NCBI RefSeq assembly: GCF_041052385.1 | Contig: NZ_CP163439.1 | Location: 3,275,001-3,339,000 of the forward strand | From: Streptomyces sp. R28 | Lineage (GTDB): Bacteria; Actinomycetota; Actinomycetes; Streptomycetales; Streptomycetaceae | Length of the DNA: 64,000 bases | Direction: 5' to 3' | Shown: positions 27,487 to 35,294 of the stretch, one piece after another | Layout: the number at the start of each line of letters is the position of its first letter | Position numbering within the stretch: position 1 is the stretch's first letter | Position numbers and translations under genes: made by a program | Notes under the pieces: model-generated | Database searches by the model: none | The model's input: only the letters and a program-made list of their open reading frames with translations | Told to the model about the DNA's origin: nothing

Positions 27487-29934
27487 TCAGACGTTAATAG
27501 TCGCGGCCAGCCGGCGGTCGGAGATCGAGCGAGCGGCTTGGATCTCGTACGAACCCTTCACAGAGGTCCACGAATTGGTCGTCTCGTCCCACGTCTCGAA
27601 GGCACGGCGCGGGAGTTCGACGACCGCCTCGACCGTCTCCCCCGGCCCTGCCTCCACACCCGCGAAACCGGCCAGCAGGCGCGCCGGACGGTCGGTGTCG
27701 GGCTCGGTCGGCGCGACGTAGACCTGCACGACCTCGCGCCCCGCGCGCTCGCCGGAGTTGCGCACGCGGACCGTGACGGTGATTCCCTCGACGGCCCCCT
27801 CGACCTTGACGGACTCGTACGTCCAGTCGGTGTAGCCGAGGCCGTGCCCGAAGGGATACGACGGGGTCCTGCCCTCCTTCTCCCAGGCGCGGTAGCCGAT
27901 GAAGACGCCCTCGCGGTAAGGGAGTTCACCGTTGGACGGGACGACCTGGCTGACCGGGGCGTCGGTCAGGGAGCCCCATGTGGTGGGCAGTCGGCCGCCC
28001 GGCTCGTGCGCGCCGGTGAGGACGTCCGCCAGGGCCGCGCCGCCCTCCTGGCCGGGGAACCAGCTCAGCAGCACGGCGGCGACGTCCTCGCGCCACGGCA
28101 GCTCCACCGGGGAGCCGGAGTTGACGATCACCACGGTGTTGGGGTTGGCGGCGGCGACGGCGCGGATCAGGTCGTCCTGGCGGCCGGGCAGCGTGAGGTC
28201 CTTGCGGTCGAAACCCTCGGACTCGACGCGTTCGGTGGTGGCGACCACGACGACGGCCGTGTCGGCGTTCCGGGCGGCCTCGACGGCCTCGGCGATCAGC
28301 TCGTCGGGGTCGCGCCGGGGCTCCTGGTGGGTGAGTGTGAAGGCGACGGCCTTCAGCGGGATGTCCTCCGGGAACTCGACGACGTGGGTGAGGGAGACCT
28401 CGACCGGTTCGCCGGCGGTGAGTTCGGGCTGGGCACGGGAGACGGGGGCGCCGAAGAAGGTGATGAAGGGGTCGTCCCTCTCCGGGCGCTGGAAGTCGTC
28501 GTAGTACGTCGTGCCGTCGATGGTGAGCTTGAAGGCGCCGACGCCCTTGATGCCGAAGGTGTGGGGGCCGCTCTCGCGCGGGGTGAAGGTGCCGGTCAGC
28601 TCGACGGTGTGCAGGGTGTCATGGGTGACGCCCTCGGGGAGGTCGGAACCCATCCACTGGATCTGGCCGTTGGGGGTGGAGCCGGTGCCGATGACGTTCC
28701 CTTCGGCGTCCCGGCACACGGCGCGCAGCTCGAAGCCCTTGTCGGCGACGGCGAGTTCGGTGTTGGGGTCGGCGCCGACGGCGTAGGTGAGGGCGCCCTC
28801 GGGGAGGGCGGCGGTGAGGCCGTCGAGCGGGGAGACGATCCGGGCGGGGAAGACGGTGGCGGAGCCGCCGCCGAGGACGCGGGCGTCGCGGGCGGCGGCG
28901 CCGATGAGCGCGACCGTGCCGTTCGGCCTGAGCGGGAGGGCGCCCTCGTTGCGGACCAGGACGAAGGAGCGGCGGGCGATCTCGCGGGCCAGCGCGATGC
29001 CGTCCACGGCCTCGGGGTGCTCGGTGACGACGGGCTCGGCACCCTGAAGGATGCCGACGCGGGCGGCCAGCCGCAGGACGTTGCGTACGGCGTCGTCGAC
29101 CTTGGCCTCGGCCACGTCCCCGTCCCGTACGGCCTGGGCGAGGGGCTCTCCGTAGACGGTCCGCGGGCCGGGCATGGCGACGTCGAGGCCGCCCTCGATG
29201 GCACCCTTCGTCGACCGGGCGGCCAGCCAGTCGGAGACGTTGTAGCCGTCGAAGCCCCATTCGCCGCGCAGGACCTCGTTCACGAGGTAGTGGTGCTCGC
29301 TCATCGTCGTGCCGTTGACCGTGTTGTAGGCGGTCATGATGCCCCAGGGGTGGGCGTTCTCGACGATGATCTCGAAGGGCGCCAGGTAGAGCTCGCGCAG
29401 GGCGCGCTCGCTCACGGTGTTGTTCACCGTGAAACGGTCCGTCTCGGCGTCGTTGGCGACGAAGTGCTTGACGGTGGTGCCGACCCCGCCGGACTGGACG
29501 CCGTTCACATAGCCCGCGCCGATCGTGCCCGTCAGGTACGGGTCCTCGCTGTAGGCCTCGAAGTGGCGGCCGCCGAGCGGGGAGCGATGCAGATTGACGG
29601 TGGGCGCGAGCAGCACGTGCACGCCCTTGCGGCGGGCCTCCTGGGCGAGCAGCACCCCTGCCCTGCGGGCGAGTCCGGGGTCCCAGGTGGCGGCCAGGGC
29701 GGTGGGCGAGGGCAGTGCGACGGACGGGTCGTCGGCGGTCCAGCGCACACCCCGGACGCCGATCGGGCCGTCGGACATGACGAGGGACCGCAGGCCGATC
29801 TCGGGGAGCGCGGGCAGCGTCCACATGTCCTGGCCGGAGAGCAGCCGTGCCTTCGCGTCGAGGTCGAGCGCGGCGAGGGCGGCCTCGACGACCGCCTCGC
29901 GTGCTTCGTCGGCCTGGGTGCGGGTTCCCGCCAT
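27487..29934 (-). CDS. GH3 beta-glucosidase with inserted PA14 domain
   Basis: The 815-residue glycosidase hydrolyses beta-linked glucosides. The N-terminal GH3 barrel carries the nucleophile Asp235 in YNVSDWLAAR, and substrate residues in VKHFVANDAETDR. The second alpha/beta domain contains a PA14 insert around ESGPHTFGIKGVGAFKLTID, known to bind carbohydrate, and the C-terminus is a fibronectin-III-like domain. No signal peptide is seen, so it is likely intracellular and acts on imported oligosaccharides. ATG 29934 has GAGGAGG six bases upstream. A damaged TetR gene lies divergently, and the palindrome GTCCATGGAC is in between. Confidence 0.95.
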   Translation of the reverse strand: MAGTRTQADEAREAVVEAALAALDLDAKARLLSGQDMWTLPALPEIGLRSLVMSDGPIGVRGVRWTADDPSVALPSPTALAATWDPGLARRAGVLLAQEARRKGVHVLLAPTVNLHRSPLGGRHFEAYSEDPYLTGTIGAGYVNGVQSGGVGTTVKHFVANDAETDRFTVNNTVSERALRELYLAPFEIIVENAHPWGIMTAYNTVNGTTMSEHHYLVNEVLRGEWGFDGYNVSDWLAARSTKGAIEGGLDVAMPGPRTVYGEPLAQAVRDGDVAEAKVDDAVRNVLRLAARVGILQGAEPVVTEHPEAVDGIALAREIARRSFVLVRNEGALPLRPNGTVALIGAAARDARVLGGGSATVFPARIVSPLDGLTAALPEGALTYAVGADPNTELAVADKGFELRAVCRDAEGNVIGTGSTPNGQIQWMGSDLPEGVTHDTLHTVELTGTFTPRESGPHTFGIKGVGAFKLTIDGTTYYDDFQRPERDDPFITFFGAPVSRAQPELTAGEPVEVSLTHVVEFPEDIPLKAVAFTLTHQEPRRDPDELIAEAVEAARNADTAVVVVATTERVESEGFDRKDLTLPGRQDDLIRAVAAANPNTVVIVNSGSPVELPWREDVAAVLLSWFPGQEGGAALADVLTGAHEPGGRLPTTWGSLTDAPVSQVVPSNGELPYREGVFIGYRAWEKEGRTPSYPFGHGLGYTDWTYESVKVEGAVEGITVTVRVRNSGERAGREVVQVYVAPTEPDTDRPARLLAGFAGVEAGPGETVEAVVELPRRAFETWDETTNSWTSVKGSYEIQAARSISDRRLAATINV

Positions 29935-29953
29935 CGGGTGCCTCCTCGCTGAA

Positions 29954-29963
29954 GTCCATGGAC
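29954..29963. promoter_or_regulatory. Palindrome GTCCATGGAC upstream of beta-glucosidase gene
   Basis: This perfect 10-bp palindrome is 19 bases upstream of the beta-glucosidase start, in the gap to the divergent TetR gene. It is a reasonable operator half-pair for that regulator, though short enough to occur by chance. Confidence 0.4.
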
Positions 29964-30013
29964 ATCTCCATCCTGCCTCGGCCGCCTGCGGAGAACTCGG
30001 GACCGCACCATCA

Positions 30014-30627
30014 ATTGAGGAACCCCCACGGCGAGCAACCACGTCCGCGAGAGCGGCGGCGGTTCAGCCGCAAAGAAGGGCGCGCCGCGCCGAGATCGTC
30101 CGGGCGGCCCTGGAAGTGATCGCCGAGCGCGGTAATCGGGGGGCGAGCATGGCCGCGGTCGCCGAGCGGGTCGGGCTCACCCAGCAGGGACTGCTGCACT
30201 ACTTCCCGACCAAGGACGCGCTGCTCGTCGCCGTGCTCCAGGAGCGGGACCAGTGGGACGCCGTACCCGACACCCAGTGGCGGTCGACCTGCTCGCCTCG
30301 CTCGTCGAGTACAACGCGATGCGGCCGGGCATCATCCAGACCTTCTCGGCGCTGCTCGGCGAGAGCGTCACGGAGGGGCATCCGGTGCGCGACTACTTCA
30401 CCGAGCGGTACGCGCGCGTGCGGGCGAGCATGGCCGAGGTCCTGCGCACCGAGTACGGCGACCGCCTCCCGAACGGGCTGACACCGGAGCGTACGGCTCC
30501 GCTGCTGGTCGCCGTCATGGACGGCCTGCAGTACCAGTGGCTCCTGGACCCGGAGTCGGTGGACATGCCGGGCGCGTTCCGGGACTTCCTCATGCTGCTG
30601 GGCGAGAACCCGACGGATCCGGACTGA
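30014..30627 (+). pseudogene. TetR-family regulator, frameshifted
   Basis: The first frame encodes a TetR HTH (EIVRAALEVIAERGNRGASM, then VGLTQQGLLHYFPTKDALLV) up to ERDQWDAVPDTQW. The matching C-terminal domain (VDLLASLVEYNAMRPGIIQT … MDGLQYQWLLDPESVDM) continues in another frame to 30627. Adding one G in the CGG run at 30281-30283 joins them as DTQWRVDLLASL. Either the gene is broken or one base is missing from the assembly. No standard start codon lies in frame near the N-terminus, so the start coordinate is a guess. Divergence from the GH3 gene suggests it was that gene's repressor. Its 3' end overlaps the convergent RidA gene by 38 bases. Confidence 0.8.
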
Positions 30628-31000
30628 CCGCGGCGACGACCTCGACCTCCAGGAGGGCCTCCGGCCGGAAGAGCCTCGGCACCTCGAAGGTCATGCTGGT
30701 GGGCGGGGTACCGGTGAGGAACTGCCGCCTTACGGTGCCGTATTCGTCCAGGGTGCCGATGTCGGTGAGGCAGGTACGGATGTTGATGATGTCCGCCAGG
30801 GTCGCGCCGTGAGCCTTGAGCAGGGCCGCGATCGTCTCGAAGATGCCGCGGGTCTGCTCGGCGACGGTGGCGCCCCGCGCGATCTGCCCGGAGAGGAACA
30901 ACAGGGCGCTGCCGTCGGCGTGTTCGACGCGGGCGACCTGGGAGTAGTACGGGCTGAGGGGCTGGGGTGCGGAAGCCGGGTTGTCGAGGGTGATCTGCAT
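30590..31000 (-). CDS. RidA-family (YjgF/YER057c/UK114) protein
   Basis: The 136-residue protein resembles reactive enamine/imine deaminases that remove by-products of PLP enzymes. Typical blocks are LLFLSGQIARG, the Arg-containing NIRTCLTDIG (Arg75) and the C-terminal LLEVEVVAAV with the conserved Glu. The ATG at 31000 (MQITLDNPASAPQPL) is chosen over an in-frame ATG 60 bases upstream that would lie inside the LysR promoter. It is divergent from a LysR gene 58 bases away, so it is probably that regulator's target. Being outside the RidA core group, it may act on a specific catabolic intermediate. Confidence 0.88.
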   Translation of the reverse strand: MQITLDNPASAPQPLSPYYSQVARVEHADGSALLFLSGQIARGATVAEQTRGIFETIAALLKAHGATLADIINIRTCLTDIGTLDEYGTVRRQFLTGTPPTSMTFEVPRLFRPEALLEVEVVAAVSPDPSGSRPAA

Positions 31001-31021
31001 GCCGTCGACGCTAGGTCGGCA

Positions 31022-31037
31022 CTTGAGATGCGACAAG
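31022..31037. promoter_or_regulatory. LysR-type inverted repeat between RidA and LysR genes
   Basis: CTTG-N8-CAAG lies in the middle of the 58-base divergent region. Its dyad and length fit the T-N11-A class of LysR binding boxes. Confidence 0.45.
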
Positions 31038-31058
31038 CGAATGTCCAGCATGGCTGTC

Positions 31059-31991
31059 ATGCCGAATCAGCATGAGTTCCCCGAGGTGTCCACCGTGTGG
31101 CTGCGGGCGTTCCTGGAAGTCGCCCGGCACGGCTCGTTCACGGTGGCCGCGCGGACGCTGGGGTGGACCCAGTCGGCGGTGTCGCGCCAAATCGCCTCGC
31201 TGGAGGGGGCGTTGGGCGGCGCACCGCTCTTCGACCGGCTGCCGCGTGGCGTACGGCTGACCGAGGCCGGGCGGACGCTCGTGCCGTATGCCGAGGCCGT
31301 CGCCGAGTCGCTGCACGGGGCCGTGCGTGAACTGGCCGCGCTGCGCGAAGTCGCCGGCGGGCGGCTGCGGTTCGGGGCCTTCGCGACGGCGGACGCGGCG
31401 CTGGTGCCGCTCGCCCTCGGCGCCTTCCGCGCCCGGCATCCAAAGGTCCTGGTCAGCCGCGAGGAGGGCTTCACGCCAGGCCTCCTGGACCGGCTCGGTG
31501 CGGGCCATCTCGATCTGGCGGTGGTCTCGACGACGGGCCGGGCACCTTTGGAGACGTTCGAGCTCCACCACCTCCTCGACGAGTGCCTGTACGTCGCCGT
31601 CCCCTCCGGCGACCCGCTGGCGGGGAACGGCCCCGTCCGACTCGGCCAACTCGCCGACGCCGACTGGATCTCCGGCAGCTCGCGTCCCGAGGGCACGCTC
31701 CTCGACGCGGCCCTGCGGCAGGGATTTCGGCCGCGTGTGGCGCACGTCGTCGGCGAGTGGACCGCCAAGCAGGGGTACGTCGCCGCCGGCCTCGGCGTGG
31801 CCCTGGTCCCGGCGCTGGCCGCCGCGTCCGTGCGGCCGGACGTGGCGCTGCTGCCGGTGCTGGACGAGGGCGCTCCGGCACGGGCGGTCTACGCGGCGAC
31901 CGTGCGGGGGCGGTACCTGGCTCCGGCCGTGGCGGCGTTCGTCGGGGCGCTGCGGGAAGCGGCGGCGAAGATTCCCCAGGCCATGGCGTAG
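31059..31991 (+). CDS. LysR-family transcriptional regulator
   Basis: The 310-residue protein has the LysR HTH at about residues 12-70 (WLRAFLEVARHGSFTVAART, then TQSAVSRQIASLEGALG) followed by a periplasmic-binding-like effector domain (GGRLRFGAFATADAALVPL … LGVALVPALAA). It starts at an ATG (MPNQHEFPEVST). It is divergent from the RidA-like gene and likely controls it and itself. The effector is unknown. Confidence 0.93.
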   Translation: MPNQHEFPEVSTVWLRAFLEVARHGSFTVAARTLGWTQSAVSRQIASLEGALGGAPLFDRLPRGVRLTEAGRTLVPYAEAVAESLHGAVRELAALREVAGGRLRFGAFATADAALVPLALGAFRARHPKVLVSREEGFTPGLLDRLGAGHLDLAVVSTTGRAPLETFELHHLLDECLYVAVPSGDPLAGNGPVRLGQLADADWISGSSRPEGTLLDAALRQGFRPRVAHVVGEWTAKQGYVAAGLGVALVPALAAASVRPDVALLPVLDEGAPARAVYAATVRGRYLAPAVAAFVGALREAAAKIPQAMA

Positions 31992-32078
31992 ACCACTCCC
32001 GTCACGCGATACTTCCGGCGTCCCGCACGACGCACGCACCGCCTCACCCCCCACTGTGACGGAAGGACCGGAACTCCC

Positions 32079-33365
32079 TTGAATTCCATACGCGTTCGCA
32101 CCGGCGTCCTCGGTCTGGCCCTGCTGGCCGGCCTCTCGGCTCCCACGACCGGGACTGCCGCCGCCGAAGCGGCGCCCGCGCCGACCGTCGAGGAACAGCG
32201 CCTCGGCAAGACGGTCCCCCAGGAGATCCTGCGCCGCTCCGGATTCGACGCCCTGGCGACGGAGTTCACCCGCGATCTCGATGCCGCGAACTCCTACGCG
32301 CAGGCCCGCCGCGTCGTCGTTCGCGAGGGATCCGCACTGTGGCGAAGGGCCGTCGATCGTGCGCAGGGGCGGGGGCCGGCGGGCGGGGATCTGAGCCGGG
32401 ACGACGATCGGCCGCTGTACTGGGCGCGGCTGTCGATGACGCGGGACGTGCGTACGTGGGAGCCGGAGTTCGGGTTGAGCGAGACCCGACGGGCCGCGCT
32501 GCTCGACGCGTTGGAGCGGGGATCGCGCGGCCAGAGCGACATCCGATACCCGCAGGGCGACCACCTGATCAGCGGGACCGGCGGAAGCGGTGGGATCCGG
32601 CGGATCCTGGTCACCGGCTTCGATCCCTTCACCCTCGACCGGGACATCCGCATCTCCAACCCGTCCGGCGCCACCGCGCTCGCCCTCGACGGCACGGTGA
32701 TCGAGACGGCGGACGGTCCGGCGCGGGTGGAGACCGCCGTGTTCCCGGTGCGCTGGCAGGACTTCGCCGACGGGACGGTGGAGCGGACGCTGCGGCCGTA
32801 TCTGAAGCAGGTCGATCTGTTCACGACCGTGAGCCAGGGGCGCGTCGGGCGGTTCGACGTCGAGCGGACCAACGGGGCCTGGCGGGGCGGCTTCGGGGAC
32901 AACGACAACATCGGCCGCACCGAGACCATCCCCGTGACCGACCCGGCCTCGCAGCCGCAGTGGACGACGACGACCCTGCCGTACAAGGAGATCGCCGCCG
33001 CGAACACCGGCCGTTTCCCCGTGTACGACAACACGAGCGTGACCGAGATCCCGGTGGGCGGCACGCAGGCCGTCGTACGCCCCGACGGGCCGACGCCCGG
33101 GTCCACCGCGCGGGCCGGGGGCGGCGGGGACTACCTGTCCAACGAGATCGCCTACCGGGCGACGCTGCTCCGGGACCGGCTGGGGCTGCACGACGTGCTG
33201 CCGGGCGGGCATGTGCACACGCCGGTGCTGCAGTTCGGGGCGGGCAACGCCGACCCGGCGACGGGGTCGGTGACCGACCCCGAGTTCGTCCGCAACCGGC
33301 TGGACATCATCGCCCAGGTGCGGACGATCCTGAAGGTGGCGGCGGGCAGCCCGGTCACCGGCTGA
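32079..33365 (+). CDS. Secreted pyroglutamyl-peptidase-like protein with Cys-to-Ser change
   Basis: The 428-residue protein starts at TTG 32079 behind GGAAGG and has a signal peptide (VRTGVLGLALLAGLS, cleavage near TGTAAAEA). After about 145 residues with no recognisable domain, the C-terminal half matches peptidase family C15: ILVTGFDPF, NPSGATALALDG, the Glu of DVERTNGAW (Glu262) and the His of GGHVHTPVL (His380). In C15 enzymes the catalytic Cys lies in a G-x-Y-x-C-N motif; here that motif reads GDYLSN, with Ser354. It may therefore be a serine variant or an inactive homologue. Its 3' end overlaps the convergent EI24 gene by 11 bases. Confidence 0.82.
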   Translation: MNSIRVRTGVLGLALLAGLSAPTTGTAAAEAAPAPTVEEQRLGKTVPQEILRRSGFDALATEFTRDLDAANSYAQARRVVVREGSALWRRAVDRAQGRGPAGGDLSRDDDRPLYWARLSMTRDVRTWEPEFGLSETRRAALLDALERGSRGQSDIRYPQGDHLISGTGGSGGIRRILVTGFDPFTLDRDIRISNPSGATALALDGTVIETADGPARVETAVFPVRWQDFADGTVERTLRPYLKQVDLFTTVSQGRVGRFDVERTNGAWRGGFGDNDNIGRTETIPVTDPASQPQWTTTTLPYKEIAAANTGRFPVYDNTSVTEIPVGGTQAVVRPDGPTPGSTARAGGGGDYLSNEIAYRATLLRDRLGLHDVLPGGHVHTPVLQFGAGNADPATGSVTDPEFVRNRLDIIAQVRTILKVAAGSPVTG

Positions 33366-34149
33366 CGGTCTCCGAGTCGGGCGCGGGCGCCGCTTCCTCC
33401 AGGGTCTCCTCGCCCAGCAGCTCCCGCACCATGAGGGTGGCGCCCGCGACCGCGCCCGGCATCAGGAACACCGCGACGAACGGCACCAGGAACGCGGCGG
33501 CGAGGGGCGTACCGAAGCCCCACACCAGGGTCTTGCGGGAGCGGAGCATGGCCAGGCGGTCGCGGAGTTCGACGCGGCGGCGCTGGAGGGCGACCGCCGT
33601 GAGCTCCTCGGTGAGGAAGAAGCCGGTGACGACGACGCCGATCACCGGTACGGCGGTCTGGCCGACGACCGGGATGAAACCGAGGGCGAAGAGCAGCACG
33701 CCCCAGAGGGCGGCGCGCAGCACGATCCGCAGGCTGTCGCGGCCCGAGATCCACAGCTCCCGCCAGAGCGGCAGGCCGGACTCGGGGGCCGTGCCGTCCG
33801 GGGAGACGTCCCGGTCGACCTTCTCGGAGAGGCTCTCGTAGAAGGGCTGGCCGATCAGGAGCGTGACCGCGGTGAAGGTGACGACGGAGAGGAGCAGGCC
33901 GAGGGCGAACAGGACGGCGGTGAGGAAGCCGCGGAACAGACGCTCCCAAGGACTCGACCAGTCGTCGGCGAACGGCGTCGACCAGGTCACGAAGTCCTCG
34001 CCCCAGATCGCGAGGGCCACGAGCGCCGCCGCGTACAGGACCAGGGCGATCAGGCCCGGGATCAGCCCGAACTCGTACTGCTTGCCGTGCCGGGCCACCC
34101 ACCGCTGGCCTTTGAGGAAATACCTGAACCCGGTCCCAAGATCGCGCAT
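33355..34149 (-). CDS. EI24-domain (CysZ-like) membrane protein
   Basis: The 264-residue protein starts MRDLGTGFRYFLKGQRWVAR and has about four to five membrane segments (LIPGLIALVLYAAALVALAI, LTAVLFALGLLLSVVTFTAV, ALWGVLLFALGFIPVVG and others). The block TLLIGQPFYESLSEKVDRD after the second segment is characteristic of EI24/CysZ proteins. CysZ of enteric bacteria imports sulfate; the actinobacterial members are uncharacterised. No cysteine biosynthesis gene is near, so a sulfate role is not supported here. Confidence 0.87.
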   Translation of the reverse strand: MRDLGTGFRYFLKGQRWVARHGKQYEFGLIPGLIALVLYAAALVALAIWGEDFVTWSTPFADDWSSPWERLFRGFLTAVLFALGLLLSVVTFTAVTLLIGQPFYESLSEKVDRDVSPDGTAPESGLPLWRELWISGRDSLRIVLRAALWGVLLFALGFIPVVGQTAVPVIGVVVTGFFLTEELTAVALQRRRVELRDRLAMLRSRKTLVWGFGTPLAAAFLVPFVAVFLMPGAVAGATLMVRELLGEETLEEAAPAPDSETVSR

Positions 34150-34234
34150 GCAGCGAACTCTAGTCGGGGCTTGTCACACCCGAGTCACGGTCACTTCGGC
34201 GCCGGGTCACCGCGACGCCCGGTCACCGCGGCCC

Positions 34235-35109
34235 TCACACCGGCGTCACCGCCACCACGACCCCGGGCTCCGCCGCCGGCGACACCGCCGCCGACACCCG
34301 TACCGCCAACGCCCGGGCCACCCGCCCCGCCTGCGACGCCCCGGCCAGCAGCAGGGGCTGCAGCCGTTCCAGCCCGGTCACCAGGAGTTCCTCGCCCGCG
34401 ATCAGGGCCGGGCGGGCCGCCTTCGCGGTCGCCGCCGCTGCCTCCGTGAGGTCGGCGAGGGGCGGGAGGTCACGCGGACGACGTTCGCGCCGGCGGCGGC
34501 CGCCCGTTCGGCCAGGGCCACCTGGAGCGGCATCAGCGGGGCCAGCGCGGCGGTCAACGCGTCCGCGATACGGCGGAGTTCGGGGGACGACTCGCGCAGG
34601 ACCTCCGCCGCCGAACGGAGCACCGGGGTCAGCGCCAGCAGCGCGCCCGCGGCGACGCCCGCCGTCGCCGGCAGCAGGGGTGACGTCGCCTCGACCAGTT
34701 CGCCCAGCGCCGCCGCGACCTCCTCGACCGCCGGCTCGACCGCCGGCTCGACCGCGTCCAGCAGCGGGAGCAGGCTGTCGCCCAGGGCCGTGAGCAGGGC
34801 CTGCGCCGGTTCGCTCACCGGGTGGACCGCGAGGGGTGCCCCGCTGGTGCCGAGGCGGGTGAGGGTCTCGACGATGCGGTAGAAGGCCTCCTGGGCCTGC
34901 GGGGAGGCACTCGCCTCGGCCAGTTCGGCGGTGGTCTGCCGCAGCACGCGCAGGACCTCGGCTCCCGATCCGTCCCTCGGGTCGAAGGTGTGCAGCGCGA
35001 TGCGGGTGATGTTCCCGGCCGTGTCCAGGAGTTGGCCGGTGATGTCGGTCGTGCTGCGTGCCATGCGGAGTACGTCGTCCCTGCTGGGGAGCGAAGGGAT
35101 CGTTGCCAT
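34235..35109 (-). pseudogene. Uncharacterised Ala/Leu-rich protein, frameshifted near its 3' end
   Basis: From ATG 35109 (MATIPSLPSRDDVLRMARST) the frame runs to VVRVTSRPSPTS and then into arginine-rich nonsense. In a neighbouring frame a normal-looking continuation (PPLADLTEAAAATAKAARPA … EPGVVVAVTPV) runs to a stop at 34235. One extra base in the GG pair at 34468-34469 would join them. The intact protein would be about 291 residues, helical and amphipathic, with no recognised domain. An internal 12-bp repeat encodes AVEPAVEPAVEEV. Function unknown; the break is either real or a base-call error. Confidence 0.7.
34723..34756. repeat. 12-bp tandem repeat inside the frameshifted gene
   Basis: CTCGACCGCCGG occurs at 34723-34734 and 34735-34746, and partially again to 34756. 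It encodes the repeated EPAV of the helical region. Confidence 0.85.
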
Positions 35110-35294
35110 GGGCCCTCCTCCCTCGTGGTCGTGCGTCACACACCCGGCGCCCTCTGGATGCCCCCTTCGCGGGCCCTCGCATGGGCCATCCGGGGTTTCG
35201 GGGGCATCCGTGACACCAACTCCCTCTTGTTGCGGTTGAGTCGAACAGGTACACCTCGCCGTACCGATCTTTGAACGTTCCGGAGGAGGTACGC

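Noticed and set aside
27538..29952. An 804-codon plus-strand open frame opposite the GH3 gene
   Set aside because: It is Gly/Asp/Val-rich with no domain and is explained by the GH3 coding sequence on the other strand.
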